Shown here in pieces: positions 17,273-25,481 of a stretch of DNA of 64,000 nt. The position numbers and the translations under genes were made by a program. Source of the stretch: Nocardia sp. CC227C (lineage in GTDB: Bacteria > Actinomycetota > Actinomycetes > Mycobacteriales > Mycobacteriaceae); contig NZ_JASITE010000022.1 in assembly GCF_030767025.1 (NCBI RefSeq), forward strand, positions 1 to 64,000, given 5' to 3'. Within the stretch, counting starts at the first letter, position 1. Each line of letters begins with the position of its first letter. Below the pieces are notes generated by a model. It saw nothing but the letters and a program-made list of their open reading frames with translations, was not told the DNA's origin and searched no databases.

Positions 17273-18290
17273 TTATCTGTCTCCAGCCGGTTGCTCGGAG
17301 CAGGTCGAATAGTAGTCGGCTTCGTACTCGACCGGTGGTCGGCGGCCGAGTCGGTGCATCAGCCGGGAGTGATTGAACCAGCTGACCCACTCGTGAGTGA
17401 GTAACTCGACATCAGCCAGCCAATGCAGAGGGCCGCGGCGGAACGGCGAATCATCGCGCACCGCCTCGGTCTTATAGAGCCCGATCGTGGTCTCGGCGAG
17501 GGCATTGTCGAAGGCGTCCCCGACCGAACCAATCGATGGACGCAGACCCGAAAGCATCAGTGTCTCACCACATTTCACTGAGGTGTATTGCGACCCTGCG
17601 TCGCTGTGATGAATCGTGGACCCGGTCCACGGACGTCCCTGGCGCGCCCGCAAGGCCGCCGCCTGGCGGATCGCTGACTCCACGAACGCGGATTGTTTGC
17701 TGGTCGAACATTCCCAGCTCACGATCCGGCCCCGCGAAGGCGTCGACGACGAACGCCGTGTAGACGAAGCCCCCACTCGCCAGCCGCACGTAGGTGAAAT
17801 CGGCGACGACCAGCAGATTCGGAGCCGGAACCCGGAAGTTGCGGTCCACCAAATCCGCTGCCCGACTCCCCACGGGATCAGCCTCGGTGGTGCGAATCAC
17901 CTTGCGCCGCACCACACCCCTCAACCCATTGACACGCATCAACCGCTCCACCGTGCAGCGGGCCACCGGGATTCCCTCGCGCTGCAGATGTCCCCACATC
18001 TTCTCCGCGCCGTAGAGCGATTCGGGTGTGCGGCGACCATGCTCGTCGGGCTCGTAGTTGCCGGCCAGGATTTCGGTGATCGCGGTGTCCCACAGCGCCC
18101 GTTTCGACGGCGGCCGCGACAGCCAGGCATAGAAGGTTCTCGGGGCGATCGTGCAGCCGTGCGCGGTGAGCGCACGGCAGATCGGAGCGACCCCGAACCG
18201 AGCCCGATGCTCGGCGATGAACGCGCAGACTACTTCTGTCGCGGGTCGCTCGCCCGCGCGAAGAAACTTGTCGCCGCCGACAGGATGTCG
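17273..18290 (-). pseudogene. IS3-family OrfB transposase, frameshifted
   Basis: OrfB catalytic domain in the DDE/rve fold: FIAEHRARFGVAPICRALTA, then VADFTYVRLASGGFVYTAF in one frame. After about 17730 the frame changes to HHSDAGSQYTS and NALAETTIGLYKTE, ending with the WFNHSRLMHRLG tail. All three acidic residues (D, D, E) are present but split over two frames, so the copy is broken. The upstream boundary with orfA is approximate, because OrfAB is normally made by programmed frameshifting. Confidence 0.8.
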
Positions 18291-18541
18291 ATCGTCTGCT
18301 CGAGCTCGGCGATCTTGCGTTTCTGCTCGCGGATGATCCGGGCCGCCTCGGTCGACACACCGTCGGAGCGACCCGCGTCGACCTCGGTCTGACGAATCCA
18401 CTTCCGCAGCGTCTCCGCGGTCATCCCCAACCGGGACGACACCGCCGTGATCGCGGCCCACTCGGTCGGGTAGTCCTCACGATGATCGACGACCAGCCGG
18501 ACTGCCTTGGCCTTGGTCGCCTCGTCGTACTTCGATGGCAT
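18230..18541 (-). CDS. IS3-family OrfA (HTH and leucine zipper)
   Basis: A 103-residue protein with an N-terminal helix-turn-helix (KAKAVRLVVDHREDYPT, SRLGMTAETLRKWIRQ) and a C-terminal zipper-like helix (IIREQKRKIAELEQTIDIL), typical of the DNA-binding OrfA of IS3 elements. It is intact and overlaps the beginning of orfB. Confidence 0.85.
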   Translation of the reverse strand: MPSKYDEATKAKAVRLVVDHREDYPTEWAAITAVSSRLGMTAETLRKWIRQTEVDAGRSDGVSTEAARIIREQKRKIAELEQTIDILSAATSFFARASDPRQK

Positions 18542-18755
18542 GATCTGCCCATCCTCTCAAGGAAAGAGGTGGGCACGAAACACAGGGCGATTCATAGTGA
18601 ACTGGAACGGCCCATGCGGCAGGGTCTGGTGTGATCGTCTCGGGCTGCTGACGCTGGCGGGTGTGAACTGTATTCGACCGGACGTAACAGTCGCAGCCAG
18701 CGCTCCTAGCGTTCTTTGAGGATTCTGAGCTCTGCGCTGCCTAGCGTCGACGCTC

Positions 18756-19919
18756 ATGAGGATGCTCTTTGTCGCTGGGGGAAGCCCGAGCACCGTGTTT
18801 CCACTGGTTCCACTGGCCACGGCTGTCCGCAATGTTGGGCACGAGGTCGTCGTCGCTGTCACCGATTACGCGGTCGAATCGGTGACGCACGCCGGGTTGT
18901 CGGCGACCTCGGTGTCGTCGACACACATGTTCGAATACATGTTCAAGGATCGGACAGGAAGGCCGATCAGTGAGCTCCCCGATCCGGAGCAGGCGACTGA
19001 TCCGCATGTCTCGCTCATCTCGCATGGGCACGGTATGGGCAGGCTCGCTGCTGGCTGCCTTGACCGGCTGGTCTCCTTTTGTGAGGACTGGCGGCCGGAC
19101 GTCATTATCGGGAGCACGCTTTCCTTCGCGGCACAGATCGCCGCCTCCCGATTCGGTATCCCGTACGTCAAGCACGCCGTCTGTCCCGGTGAGCCGCCGG
19201 ATGTGGACCGAGGCGCCGAGGCGGAGCTGGCACCCGAGCTGGAGCGGTTCGGTCTGGACAGGCTGCCTGCCGGTGACTTGGTGATTGACATCTGCCCGCC
19301 GTCGGTTCGCCCGCTCGCTAACCCAGCACCCGCTCAGTCGATGCGATACGTGCCGGGCAACACCCAGCGTGGACTCGAACCGTGGATGTACACCCGACCG
19401 GACCGACCACGGGTAGTCGTCACCTCAGGCAGTCGGGTCGCGAAGGGTTTTCAGTTGGAGGACCTGATCGCGCAGGCGAAGAAGATCACCCCGCTGGATA
19501 TGGAAGTCGTGGTCGCGGTCTCGGACCACGTCGCCGAAGAGGTCCGCCAAGCGGTCCCGGGCGTGTGGGCTGGATGGGTCCCGCTCGATGTGGTGCTGCG
19601 GACCAGCGACTTGGTGGTTCACGGTGGCGGGGGAAACACAATGCTCACCGCGATCGTGGCGGGCATCCCGCAACTCGGTATTCCGGTCCAGCCGAAGCAG
19701 GCGTCCATGCAGGAGCGGTTGGTCGCTCGTGGTGCGGGTATGGAGCTGACGCTGGCCGACGCCACGCCGGACACCGTAGCGAAGGCCTGCCGAGGGCTGG
19801 TCGAAACGCCGTCTTATCGAGAGCAGGCGCAGGAACTCTCGGTCGAGAACGCGGCGCAACCGTCACCGGCCGAGGTCGTCGGCGTGGTTGAGGCATTAGT
19901 GGACGGCTGGGACAAGTGA
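18756..19919 (+). CDS. Glycosyltransferase, GT1 family, antibiotic-type
   Basis: A 387-residue GT-B fold glycosyltransferase of the kind found in macrolide and aromatic polyketide clusters. The N-terminal acceptor domain starts RMLFVAGGSPSTVFPLVPL, and the C-terminal donor domain holds VVVTSGSRVAKG and the sugar-nucleotide motif DLVVHGGGGNTMLTAI with GIPQLGIPV. It should transfer a dTDP-deoxyhexose to the polyketide. The donor is inferred to be the aminosugar made with the WecE-like aminotransferase. The gene opens a long plus-strand operon; its stop overlaps the next start (GTGA). No P450-like activator gene accompanies it. Confidence 0.88.
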   Translation: MRMLFVAGGSPSTVFPLVPLATAVRNVGHEVVVAVTDYAVESVTHAGLSATSVSSTHMFEYMFKDRTGRPISELPDPEQATDPHVSLISHGHGMGRLAAGCLDRLVSFCEDWRPDVIIGSTLSFAAQIAASRFGIPYVKHAVCPGEPPDVDRGAEAELAPELERFGLDRLPAGDLVIDICPPSVRPLANPAPAQSMRYVPGNTQRGLEPWMYTRPDRPRVVVTSGSRVAKGFQLEDLIAQAKKITPLDMEVVVAVSDHVAEEVRQAVPGVWAGWVPLDVVLRTSDLVVHGGGGNTMLTAIVAGIPQLGIPVQPKQASMQERLVARGAGMELTLADATPDTVAKACRGLVETPSYREQAQELSVENAAQPSPAEVVGVVEALVDGWDK

Positions 19920-20779
19920 CCGTGCTGTTCAAGGACGACTTCCGCGCCGGGCTTCGTCGCGCCGGAGATGAGCCGGGTTGGCAGCTGCGGCGGGTCGGTT
20001 CGTTGCCCGGCGGGGATGCCGTGGCCACCACGACCGCTGATGGTTTGGTGCTGGATCCGATCGGCACGAACCCAGAGACGGGGGATCCGTGTTATGCCTT
20101 CGGAGCCACCACACCGAACTCAGGTTCGAGTCACATCAAGTTCCAGATGAGCGCGCACACTGCGGTGGGCCACGGCCCGTCCGGGTTCGCTATCGAGCCG
20201 GGAACTCGACTCACCGCGGAGTCCACGCTGGCTGTCCGGAACTTCGGTACCAACGCGCATCCGTTCGGGAATATTGTGGTCACCGACCACAATGATGATT
20301 TCCGGCTGACCACCGGTGGGATGTTCGCCGCGGACCTGGCTTCGTCGCTGATCTTCCTACTGATCTGCACGAACCGCCGGGTCTACGCGGGGTACGAGCG
20401 GATTCCCGGTGATGTGGGGCTGGCGACGTTCTGCCAGTTTGTGCCGGTCGCCGAGCGGACGCCGGAATCCCGGCATCACTTCGCCTTCCGTTACCACGAC
20501 GGGACGTTCGAGTGGTTGGTCGACGGTGACACCGCGCTCAGCCATGACCGGATCGGACGCAGGCTGCCCCCTTCGGCTGCGTCGTCCCTGAAGGACGACG
20601 GAGTTCGCGACGGCAACGCCGAGATCGGGCGATTGCTATTCGGCCTCACCACTTTCACCCTGCTGGAGGTTGGCGGAATCGGTGGAGAGCCCGTTGCGGC
20701 CGATCCCGCGGTGGCTGAGTTGTGGGGCCAGGGCACCCGACTCACCGTGTCCCGGTTCGCCGTGCGGCAGGAGGTTTGA
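19916..20779 (+). CDS. Conserved protein of unknown function, DUF6081-like (paralogue A)
   Basis: A 287-residue protein. It is clearly related to the product at 22928-23896: both have an N-terminal DDF...GL, a V-TT-ADGL strand, N-x-TGxP, a central NAHPFG or LHPFG segment, a TN-x-x-VYA-x-YER segment, PVA-R-TP, HH-A and WLV-DG or WLVNG. The strand-rich pattern and the start resemble concanavalin-A-like lectin folds; that is inference. No signal peptide is seen, so it is probably cytoplasmic. It overlaps the glycosyltransferase stop by 4 bp and lies directly before the lipocalin-like gene. The family label is from memory and only moderately certain. Confidence 0.65.
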   Translation: MTVLFKDDFRAGLRRAGDEPGWQLRRVGSLPGGDAVATTTADGLVLDPIGTNPETGDPCYAFGATTPNSGSSHIKFQMSAHTAVGHGPSGFAIEPGTRLTAESTLAVRNFGTNAHPFGNIVVTDHNDDFRLTTGGMFAADLASSLIFLLICTNRRVYAGYERIPGDVGLATFCQFVPVAERTPESRHHFAFRYHDGTFEWLVDGDTALSHDRIGRRLPPSAASSLKDDGVRDGNAEIGRLLFGLTTFTLLEVGGIGGEPVAADPAVAELWGQGTRLTVSRFAVRQEV

Positions 20780-21169
20780 ATGTTCACGTCCGATCCCACC
20801 GGGGTTTGGCGCCTGCGCTCGTACTACGAGCTCGATGAGGACGGCCGCATCGGCGAGGGGCCGCTCGGGCCGGAACCGCATGGGCTGCTCCTCTATCACG
20901 CGGACGGCTTCATGTCGGTCAGCATGATGCGGACCGGTGACTTTCCTCCCGGCAGCGAGCAGTTCATGGGCTACGCGGGCCGCTGGCGGATAGATGGCGG
21001 CGAGATCGTTCACACGGTCGAGGTGAGTGCGCATCAGTTTCAGGTCGGCGTAGACCTGGTCCGCACCGCTTCGCTGGCAGGCGATCGGCTCACCCTTGAA
21101 GGCGTATCGGCTACGGCGTTCCGGCCGCGGCGGCGAGTGCTGAACTGGCAGCGTGTAGTGAGGCCGTGA
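20780..21169 (+). CDS. Lipocalin-like domain protein
   Basis: A 129-residue protein matching the small lipocalin-like family: it starts GVWRLRSYYELDEDG, then GLLLYHADGFMSVSMM, GYAGRWRIDGGEIVHTVE and DRLTLEG. Such proteins form a beta barrel that holds a hydrophobic ligand. Homologues in polyketide clusters are thought to bind or cyclise intermediates, but no catalytic residues can be named here. It is translationally linked to the genes on both sides: its ATG directly follows the upstream stop with ggagg in front, and its stop overlaps the next start. Confidence 0.78.
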   Translation: MFTSDPTGVWRLRSYYELDEDGRIGEGPLGPEPHGLLLYHADGFMSVSMMRTGDFPPGSEQFMGYAGRWRIDGGEIVHTVEVSAHQFQVGVDLVRTASLAGDRLTLEGVSATAFRPRRRVLNWQRVVRP

Positions 21170-21949
21170 TGAAGGCGCTTGTCTGTTACGGATACGGCGC
21201 ACCAGAGAGTTTGCAGCTCACCGAGATCCCGAGGCCCGTGCCGGGCCCGGGTCAACTGCTGGTCAAGGTTGCCGCCGTGGCGCTGAATCCGCGCGATATT
21301 CTGCTGGTGACGGGTACAACTCGCGACTTCCTGCCGGTGGAGCCGCCGTTCATACCAGGGATGGAGTACGCCGGTACGGTCGTTTCGATCGGGCTGGACG
21401 TTAGCCAGTGCGCCGTTGGCGACGAGATTTTGGCGTGGACGTACCCGGTGTTCAGCGGGACGGCCGACTATGCGCTGGTGGACGAGGGGCCGACCGTCGC
21501 GCATCGCCATGCCGGGCTTGCCGCCGAACAGGCCGCCGCTCTGCCGGTAGGCGCGATGGCTGCGGCCACACTGCTGGTCGCTGTGGAATCGGGGCGAGGG
21601 CGGACACTTCTGGTCGACGGCGCTTCCGGCGAGATCGGGCACTATCTGGGGCAGCTAGCCCACCGCGCCGGGCATAAGGTTTTCGCGATCGCGTGTCCGG
21701 ACGATGCCCACCTCCTGGGTGACATCGGTACCGAACACCCGATCGAACGCCGCCGAGGTGCTGCTGGAGTACGCGCATTTCGACCTGCCGGAGGGGGGCA
21801 TCGGCATCTCGCTGGCCGCAGGCGCCGCTACTAACGAAGGACAGCTGCGCCCGGTGACCACCTGTCGCTCGTTCATCGACGCCACCGTCGCGTTGGCCAG
21901 ATTCGCTTTCACTCCTCATCACGGTAAAGCCCTCTTGACCTGGAGTTAG
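21169..21949 (+). pseudogene. MDR-family quinone/enoyl reductase, frameshifted and internally deleted
   Basis: The first ~185 residues are a normal medium-chain dehydrogenase N-terminus: PGPGQLLVKVAAVALNPRD, FIPGMEYAGTVVSIG, AVGDEILAW, and the start of the Rossmann domain LLVDGASGEIGHYLGQLA. Near 21720-21760 the frame is lost. A C-terminal MDR end (LEYAHFDLPEGGIGISLAAG, then HHGKALLTWS) continues in another frame up to 21949. Combined length is about 260 rather than the usual 310 residues, so about 45 residues of the cofactor domain are also missing. It overlaps the lipocalin-like stop by 1 bp. An enoyl reductase related to ActVI-ORF2 is a possible ancestor. Confidence 0.75.
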
Positions 21950-21951
21950 TC

Positions 21952-22935
21952 GTGACCTACGCCTTTGATGCCGACCTTTTGCCATGGATACCGAGACTGC
22001 CTGCTGTCGACTACACCGATCTGCCGAAGGCACGGCTGCTGCTCGCCGAGGCCGCCGCCAATGCGGTGTCCTACGAGCCCGTGAACCCGGTCGAGATTGC
22101 CGACCGGATAGTGCCGGGTCGGCCGGACATCCCGGTGCGGATCTACAGGCCGACCGGGTTGATAGAAGCTACGCCCGCGCTCCTGTATCTCCACGGCGGT
22201 GGCTTCATGCTTGGTGACCTCGACCTGGTGCACCCTGCCGCGCTGCGGTTCGCCGACCGGGCGGGCGTGCAGGTGATAACAGTCGGTTACCGGCTTGCCC
22301 CCGAGCACCCCTTTCCCGCCGCGCTCCAGGACAGCTATGCCGTACTGGCCTGGACTGCGCGGCACGCCAAGAAGCTGGACATTGTCCCGGATCGGATCGG
22401 CATAGGCGGCGAAAGCGCCGGTGGTGGGCTAGCGGCGGCGACCGCGTTGCTCGCCAGAAGCCGGGGCGGGCCGGGTCTTTGCTTCCAATGCCTGGCATTC
22501 CCGGAACTGGATGACCGGCTCGACACCGTGTCCGCCAGGACCTTCGTGGATACTCCGAAATGGAACCGGCCGAGCGCCGAGGTGAGCTGGCAGAACTACC
22601 TCGGTTCGACGGCCGAGCCGGGCTCCAAGGAGGTCTCGCCGTTCGCGGCTCCGGCGCGGGCCGCTGACCTCTCCGGATTGCCGCCCGCATTCATAAGTGT
22701 CTGCGAATTCGACCCGTTGCGCGATGAGAACCTGACCTACGCACATCGTCTGATCAAGGCCGGTGTGCACACGGAACTTTGCTATTACCCGGGGACCTTC
22801 CATGCCTGCCACACCATTTCGGCAGCCGTTTCCCGGCGTATGGTCGCCGATCAACTTGCGGCAGTCCGCAGAGGGCTGAACTGCCGATCTCCTCGACTAC
22901 CCCAAGAAAAGAACAGAAAGGCGAAGCATGCCTGA
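21952..22935 (+). CDS. Alpha/beta hydrolase, HSL-type esterase
   Basis: A 327-residue hydrolase of the hormone-sensitive-lipase family: oxyanion-hole motif HGGGF (81-85), nucleophile S155 in GGESAGG, and likely acid D254 and base H284 (CEFDPLRDE; GTFHAC). It could hydrolyse an ester or lactone formed by the BVMO, or release the chain; both are inference. It starts with GTG two bases after the broken MDR gene's stop and overlaps the following gene by 8 bp, so it is in the same operon. The full catalytic triad indicates an active enzyme. Confidence 0.85.
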   Translation: MTYAFDADLLPWIPRLPAVDYTDLPKARLLLAEAAANAVSYEPVNPVEIADRIVPGRPDIPVRIYRPTGLIEATPALLYLHGGGFMLGDLDLVHPAALRFADRAGVQVITVGYRLAPEHPFPAALQDSYAVLAWTARHAKKLDIVPDRIGIGGESAGGGLAAATALLARSRGGPGLCFQCLAFPELDDRLDTVSARTFVDTPKWNRPSAEVSWQNYLGSTAEPGSKEVSPFAAPARAADLSGLPPAFISVCEFDPLRDENLTYAHRLIKAGVHTELCYYPGTFHACHTISAAVSRRMVADQLAAVRRGLNCRSPRLPQEKNRKAKHA

Positions 22936-23896
22936 AGAGCTCAAGGTGTTGCTGGACGACGACTTCTCCAGCGGGCTGACCGCCGACCGATGGTCGCACG
23001 CGGCTATCGGTCCGTTGATGATGGATGACGGAGTCGTCACCACGGCGGCGGACGGGCTACGCGTCGTGGCCAAAGGTGTGAACGACGTGACGGGCGAGCC
23101 AGCCTTCACTTCGACGCTACCGAGAGAAGAGGAGAACGGTTACGGCTTGACCGGCGCGCTCGACCACCTCAAGTGGCTGGCCTACGCGAAGCATGACCCG
23201 GAACGCGGGCTGCCGGGGTTCGACGCCGAGCCAGGATGGGTGCTGACTTTCGAATCGTGGCTCTCGGGATGTACCTACGGGACGGCCTTGCACCCCTTCG
23301 GTGACACGGTCTCGGCGGACGATCATCGGCTGGCCGCGATCATCATCACCACGGTCGACCCGGCGACTGGACTGGTGTTCAACTTTCTGCTCACCAACGA
23401 CACCGTCTACGCGCAGTACGAGCGGCTGGACATCCAGCGGTCGCGGCTCGGTGAGTATGCCGCGTTCAACTATCTGGTCCCCGTCGCTCGACGGACACCA
23501 GCCGACAAACACCACCTCGCAATCTCCTTCGACCGCTCCGGCGGTGTCGTGCGCTGGCTGGTGAACGGCACCGAGGTCTTCCGCATTGACCGACCGGGCA
23601 CCAAGCTGCCCGAGCGCACCCACCTCACCGAGGACCACGGCGGTACTGAAACGGTGGTCGAGTCGGAGCGTCTCAACTGCGGGATGGGCTTGGTCACCCG
23701 GCTCGACGGCGCCGCACCGGGGCAGTCCGCGCTCGTTCGGTTGTCAAGCGCGGAGGCCTACTACTTCGCCACGGACGAAGGCGCCCCGAAGCCGCAGGAG
23801 TTCTTCGACGACAAGAGCCTTCCGGCCAACCGCCTTTTCGGCCAGGGCGCCGAACTCACGTTGACCCGCTACCGAGTTACCAGCAGCCGTCGATGA
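22928..23896 (+). CDS. Conserved protein of unknown function, DUF6081-like (paralogue B)
   Basis: A 322-residue paralogue of the protein at 19916-20779. Shared blocks are the DDFSSGL start, VVTTAADGLRV, NDVTGEPA, GWVLTFESWLSG, LHPFGDTV, FLLTNDTVYAQYERL, NYLVPVARRTP, HHLAISF and RWLVNGTEVFRIDR. Two insertions make it longer: one after residue 60 (LPREEENGYG) and one near the C-terminus. Function is unknown. A beta-sandwich binding or cyclase-type role is inferred from the strand pattern only. No signal peptide or membrane segment is seen. Its position between the hydrolase and the WrbA-like gene ties it to tailoring of the polyketide. Confidence 0.65.
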   Translation: MPEELKVLLDDDFSSGLTADRWSHAAIGPLMMDDGVVTTAADGLRVVAKGVNDVTGEPAFTSTLPREEENGYGLTGALDHLKWLAYAKHDPERGLPGFDAEPGWVLTFESWLSGCTYGTALHPFGDTVSADDHRLAAIIITTVDPATGLVFNFLLTNDTVYAQYERLDIQRSRLGEYAAFNYLVPVARRTPADKHHLAISFDRSGGVVRWLVNGTEVFRIDRPGTKLPERTHLTEDHGGTETVVESERLNCGMGLVTRLDGAAPGQSALVRLSSAEAYYFATDEGAPKPQEFFDDKSLPANRLFGQGAELTLTRYRVTSSRR

Positions 23897-23909
23897 GGGA
23901 CGAGGAAAC

Positions 23910-24527
23910 ATGGCAGACAGCATCAACTTCGCGGTCATCTACTACAGCTCGACCGGTAACGTGCACGAGCTCGCGACAGCTGCGGCGCAGGGCGCGGAGA
24001 AGGCTGGAGCCGAGGTGCGCCTGCGCCGGGTGGGCGAGTTGGCGAAACCCGAGGCAATCGCGGCCGAACCCGGCTGGATCGCGCACCGCGATGCAACCGA
24101 ACATATTCTCAAAGCACACGTCGACGACCTGCTGTGGGCCGACGCGATATTGCTGGGGACGCCGGCCCGTTACGGCAGCATGGCGGGTCAGCTCAAGCAT
24201 TTCATCGACGAGGACACCGCCGTGCCGTGGCGCGAAGGACGGTTGGCCGACAAAGTGTGCGGCGCGTTCGTCTCCGGCATCTCCCGGCACGCCGGCTCGG
24301 AGAGCGCGCTCCTTTCGCTGTACACTGTTTTTTCCTCATGGGGCGGGATTATCGTGCCGCCTGGGTTCACCGACCCAATCCAGTTCCAGCTCGGCAACCC
24401 ATTCGGAACCTCGCACGCGAGCACCATCGACTTCAACGAGCCGGACGAGGTGGTGCTGGCAGCCGCCCGGTACCAGGCACACCGGATGGCGACCACCGCC
24501 GCCGCGCTCAAGGCCGGGCGGAGCTGA
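23910..24527 (+). CDS. WrbA-like flavodoxin-fold NAD(P)H:quinone oxidoreductase
   Basis: A 205-residue flavodoxin-fold protein: the FMN phosphate loop YYSSTGNVHELA is near residues 11-22, GTPARYGSMAGQLKHFID is the second FMN loop, and FVSGISRHAGSESALLS is the third. WrbA enzymes reduce quinones by two electrons with NAD(P)H. In this cluster it could keep quinone intermediates reduced or provide reduced FMN to the monooxygenase at 8.4-9.5 kb; the choice is inference. It is 13 bp after the paralogue B gene on the same strand. Confidence 0.85.
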   Translation: MADSINFAVIYYSSTGNVHELATAAAQGAEKAGAEVRLRRVGELAKPEAIAAEPGWIAHRDATEHILKAHVDDLLWADAILLGTPARYGSMAGQLKHFIDEDTAVPWREGRLADKVCGAFVSGISRHAGSESALLSLYTVFSSWGGIIVPPGFTDPIQFQLGNPFGTSHASTIDFNEPDEVVLAAARYQAHRMATTAAALKAGRS

Positions 24528-24615
24528 GATTGCCATTGCGCTTCTAGCGACTTTCTATCCGCGGCAAAGATAATAATGCATGCGGGAACTCTCTGATGAA
24601 TAACGAGGAATGGGA

Positions 24616-25353
24616 ATGTTGACTGAAACTATTGCGCGAGCCGGGCAGATTATCCTTCGCGATACCCCGCCGGATGGGCGAGCATATTGGGCGGCGCGCT
24701 TCTGGGACCGGGATGCTGTGGAGGCACATCCGGAGATCTCCGGGGATTTAGAACTGCAGAAGAAGGCCATCGCGGAATACTTCCGCTCCTATGCTGGTGA
24801 TGTAGGAACCGTGGTGGAGTTCGGCTGCGGCACAGGTCTATTCACTCAGATGTCGGCCGAGCTCACTCCAGCGAAGCAGATCACCGCTCTCGATATCTCC
24901 AAACAGGGACTCGAACTCACCCGTCGGCGGGTGAATCACGACGATCTTCGGCTCATCGAGGGCGATTTCTGGTCCGAACATGGTCTGGGCAAAGCGGATT
25001 TGGTTGTTTGTGTCGACGCGATCCACCATCTGGGCGATGTAGAGGCAGTGCTGCGCCGCCTCCATTCTTTCGTGCGCCCGGGCGGGCTGTTCATCGGCAA
25101 TGCGATGATCCTCGACGAGTTCCACGATTTCCAGCGCCGCCGCTACGGGCACGCTGGCCATCTGCTGCGCACCTCCCTTTTCCTGGCAAGTGCGGTGATG
25201 GTCAAATTGACCGGAGGCCGGGTGAATACAGGCGCCTACCGCACGCAATTGCGGCATAGCGCGGATATTGGCAATTTGCTTTCACGCATTTTCCCGGAAG
25301 TGCTCGATGTCTCTATCGATCCGGGCTACATGGCTTTTGCATGCCGATGCTGA
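24616..25353 (+). CDS. SAM-dependent methyltransferase, class I
   Basis: A 245-residue class I methyltransferase. SAM motif I is VVEFGCGTG (66-74), motif II region ITALDISKQGLELTRRR, then LVVCVDAIHHLGDVEAVLRRLHSFVRPGG for motifs post-II and III. The start is ATG 24616 with gaggaa upstream; ATG 24610 is also possible. It probably methylates an oxygen or carbon of the polyketide or its sugar; position and type cannot be read from the sequence. About 130 bp separate it from KS-alpha, enough for a separate promoter. Confidence 0.85.
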   Translation: MLTETIARAGQIILRDTPPDGRAYWAARFWDRDAVEAHPEISGDLELQKKAIAEYFRSYAGDVGTVVEFGCGTGLFTQMSAELTPAKQITALDISKQGLELTRRRVNHDDLRLIEGDFWSEHGLGKADLVVCVDAIHHLGDVEAVLRRLHSFVRPGGLFIGNAMILDEFHDFQRRRYGHAGHLLRTSLFLASAVMVKLTGGRVNTGAYRTQLRHSADIGNLLSRIFPEVLDVSIDPGYMAFACRC

Positions 25354-25481
25354 AACAGTGGGTCCGGTAGGCCTTAGTTCCGCATCGGGACTGGCGGAAA
25401 TTATGTCATCCCATTTTCGATGAGAGGTGAATAAGAGGTGAAATGCCAATCTATGGGTTTCACGCTCGAGGCAGGTGCCCA

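Larger units (their letters stand above)
17250..18587 (-). mobile_element. IS3-family insertion sequence, degenerate
   Basis: A 1.3-kb element on the minus strand with imperfect terminal repeats (17250-17271 and 18566-18587, roughly 14 of 22 matching, ends ccc-gggtt and ccctgtgtt read inward). It carries orfA and a frame-disrupted orfB. It begins only about 10 bp after the end of the IS630-like element. No clear target duplication was found. Confidence 0.75.
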
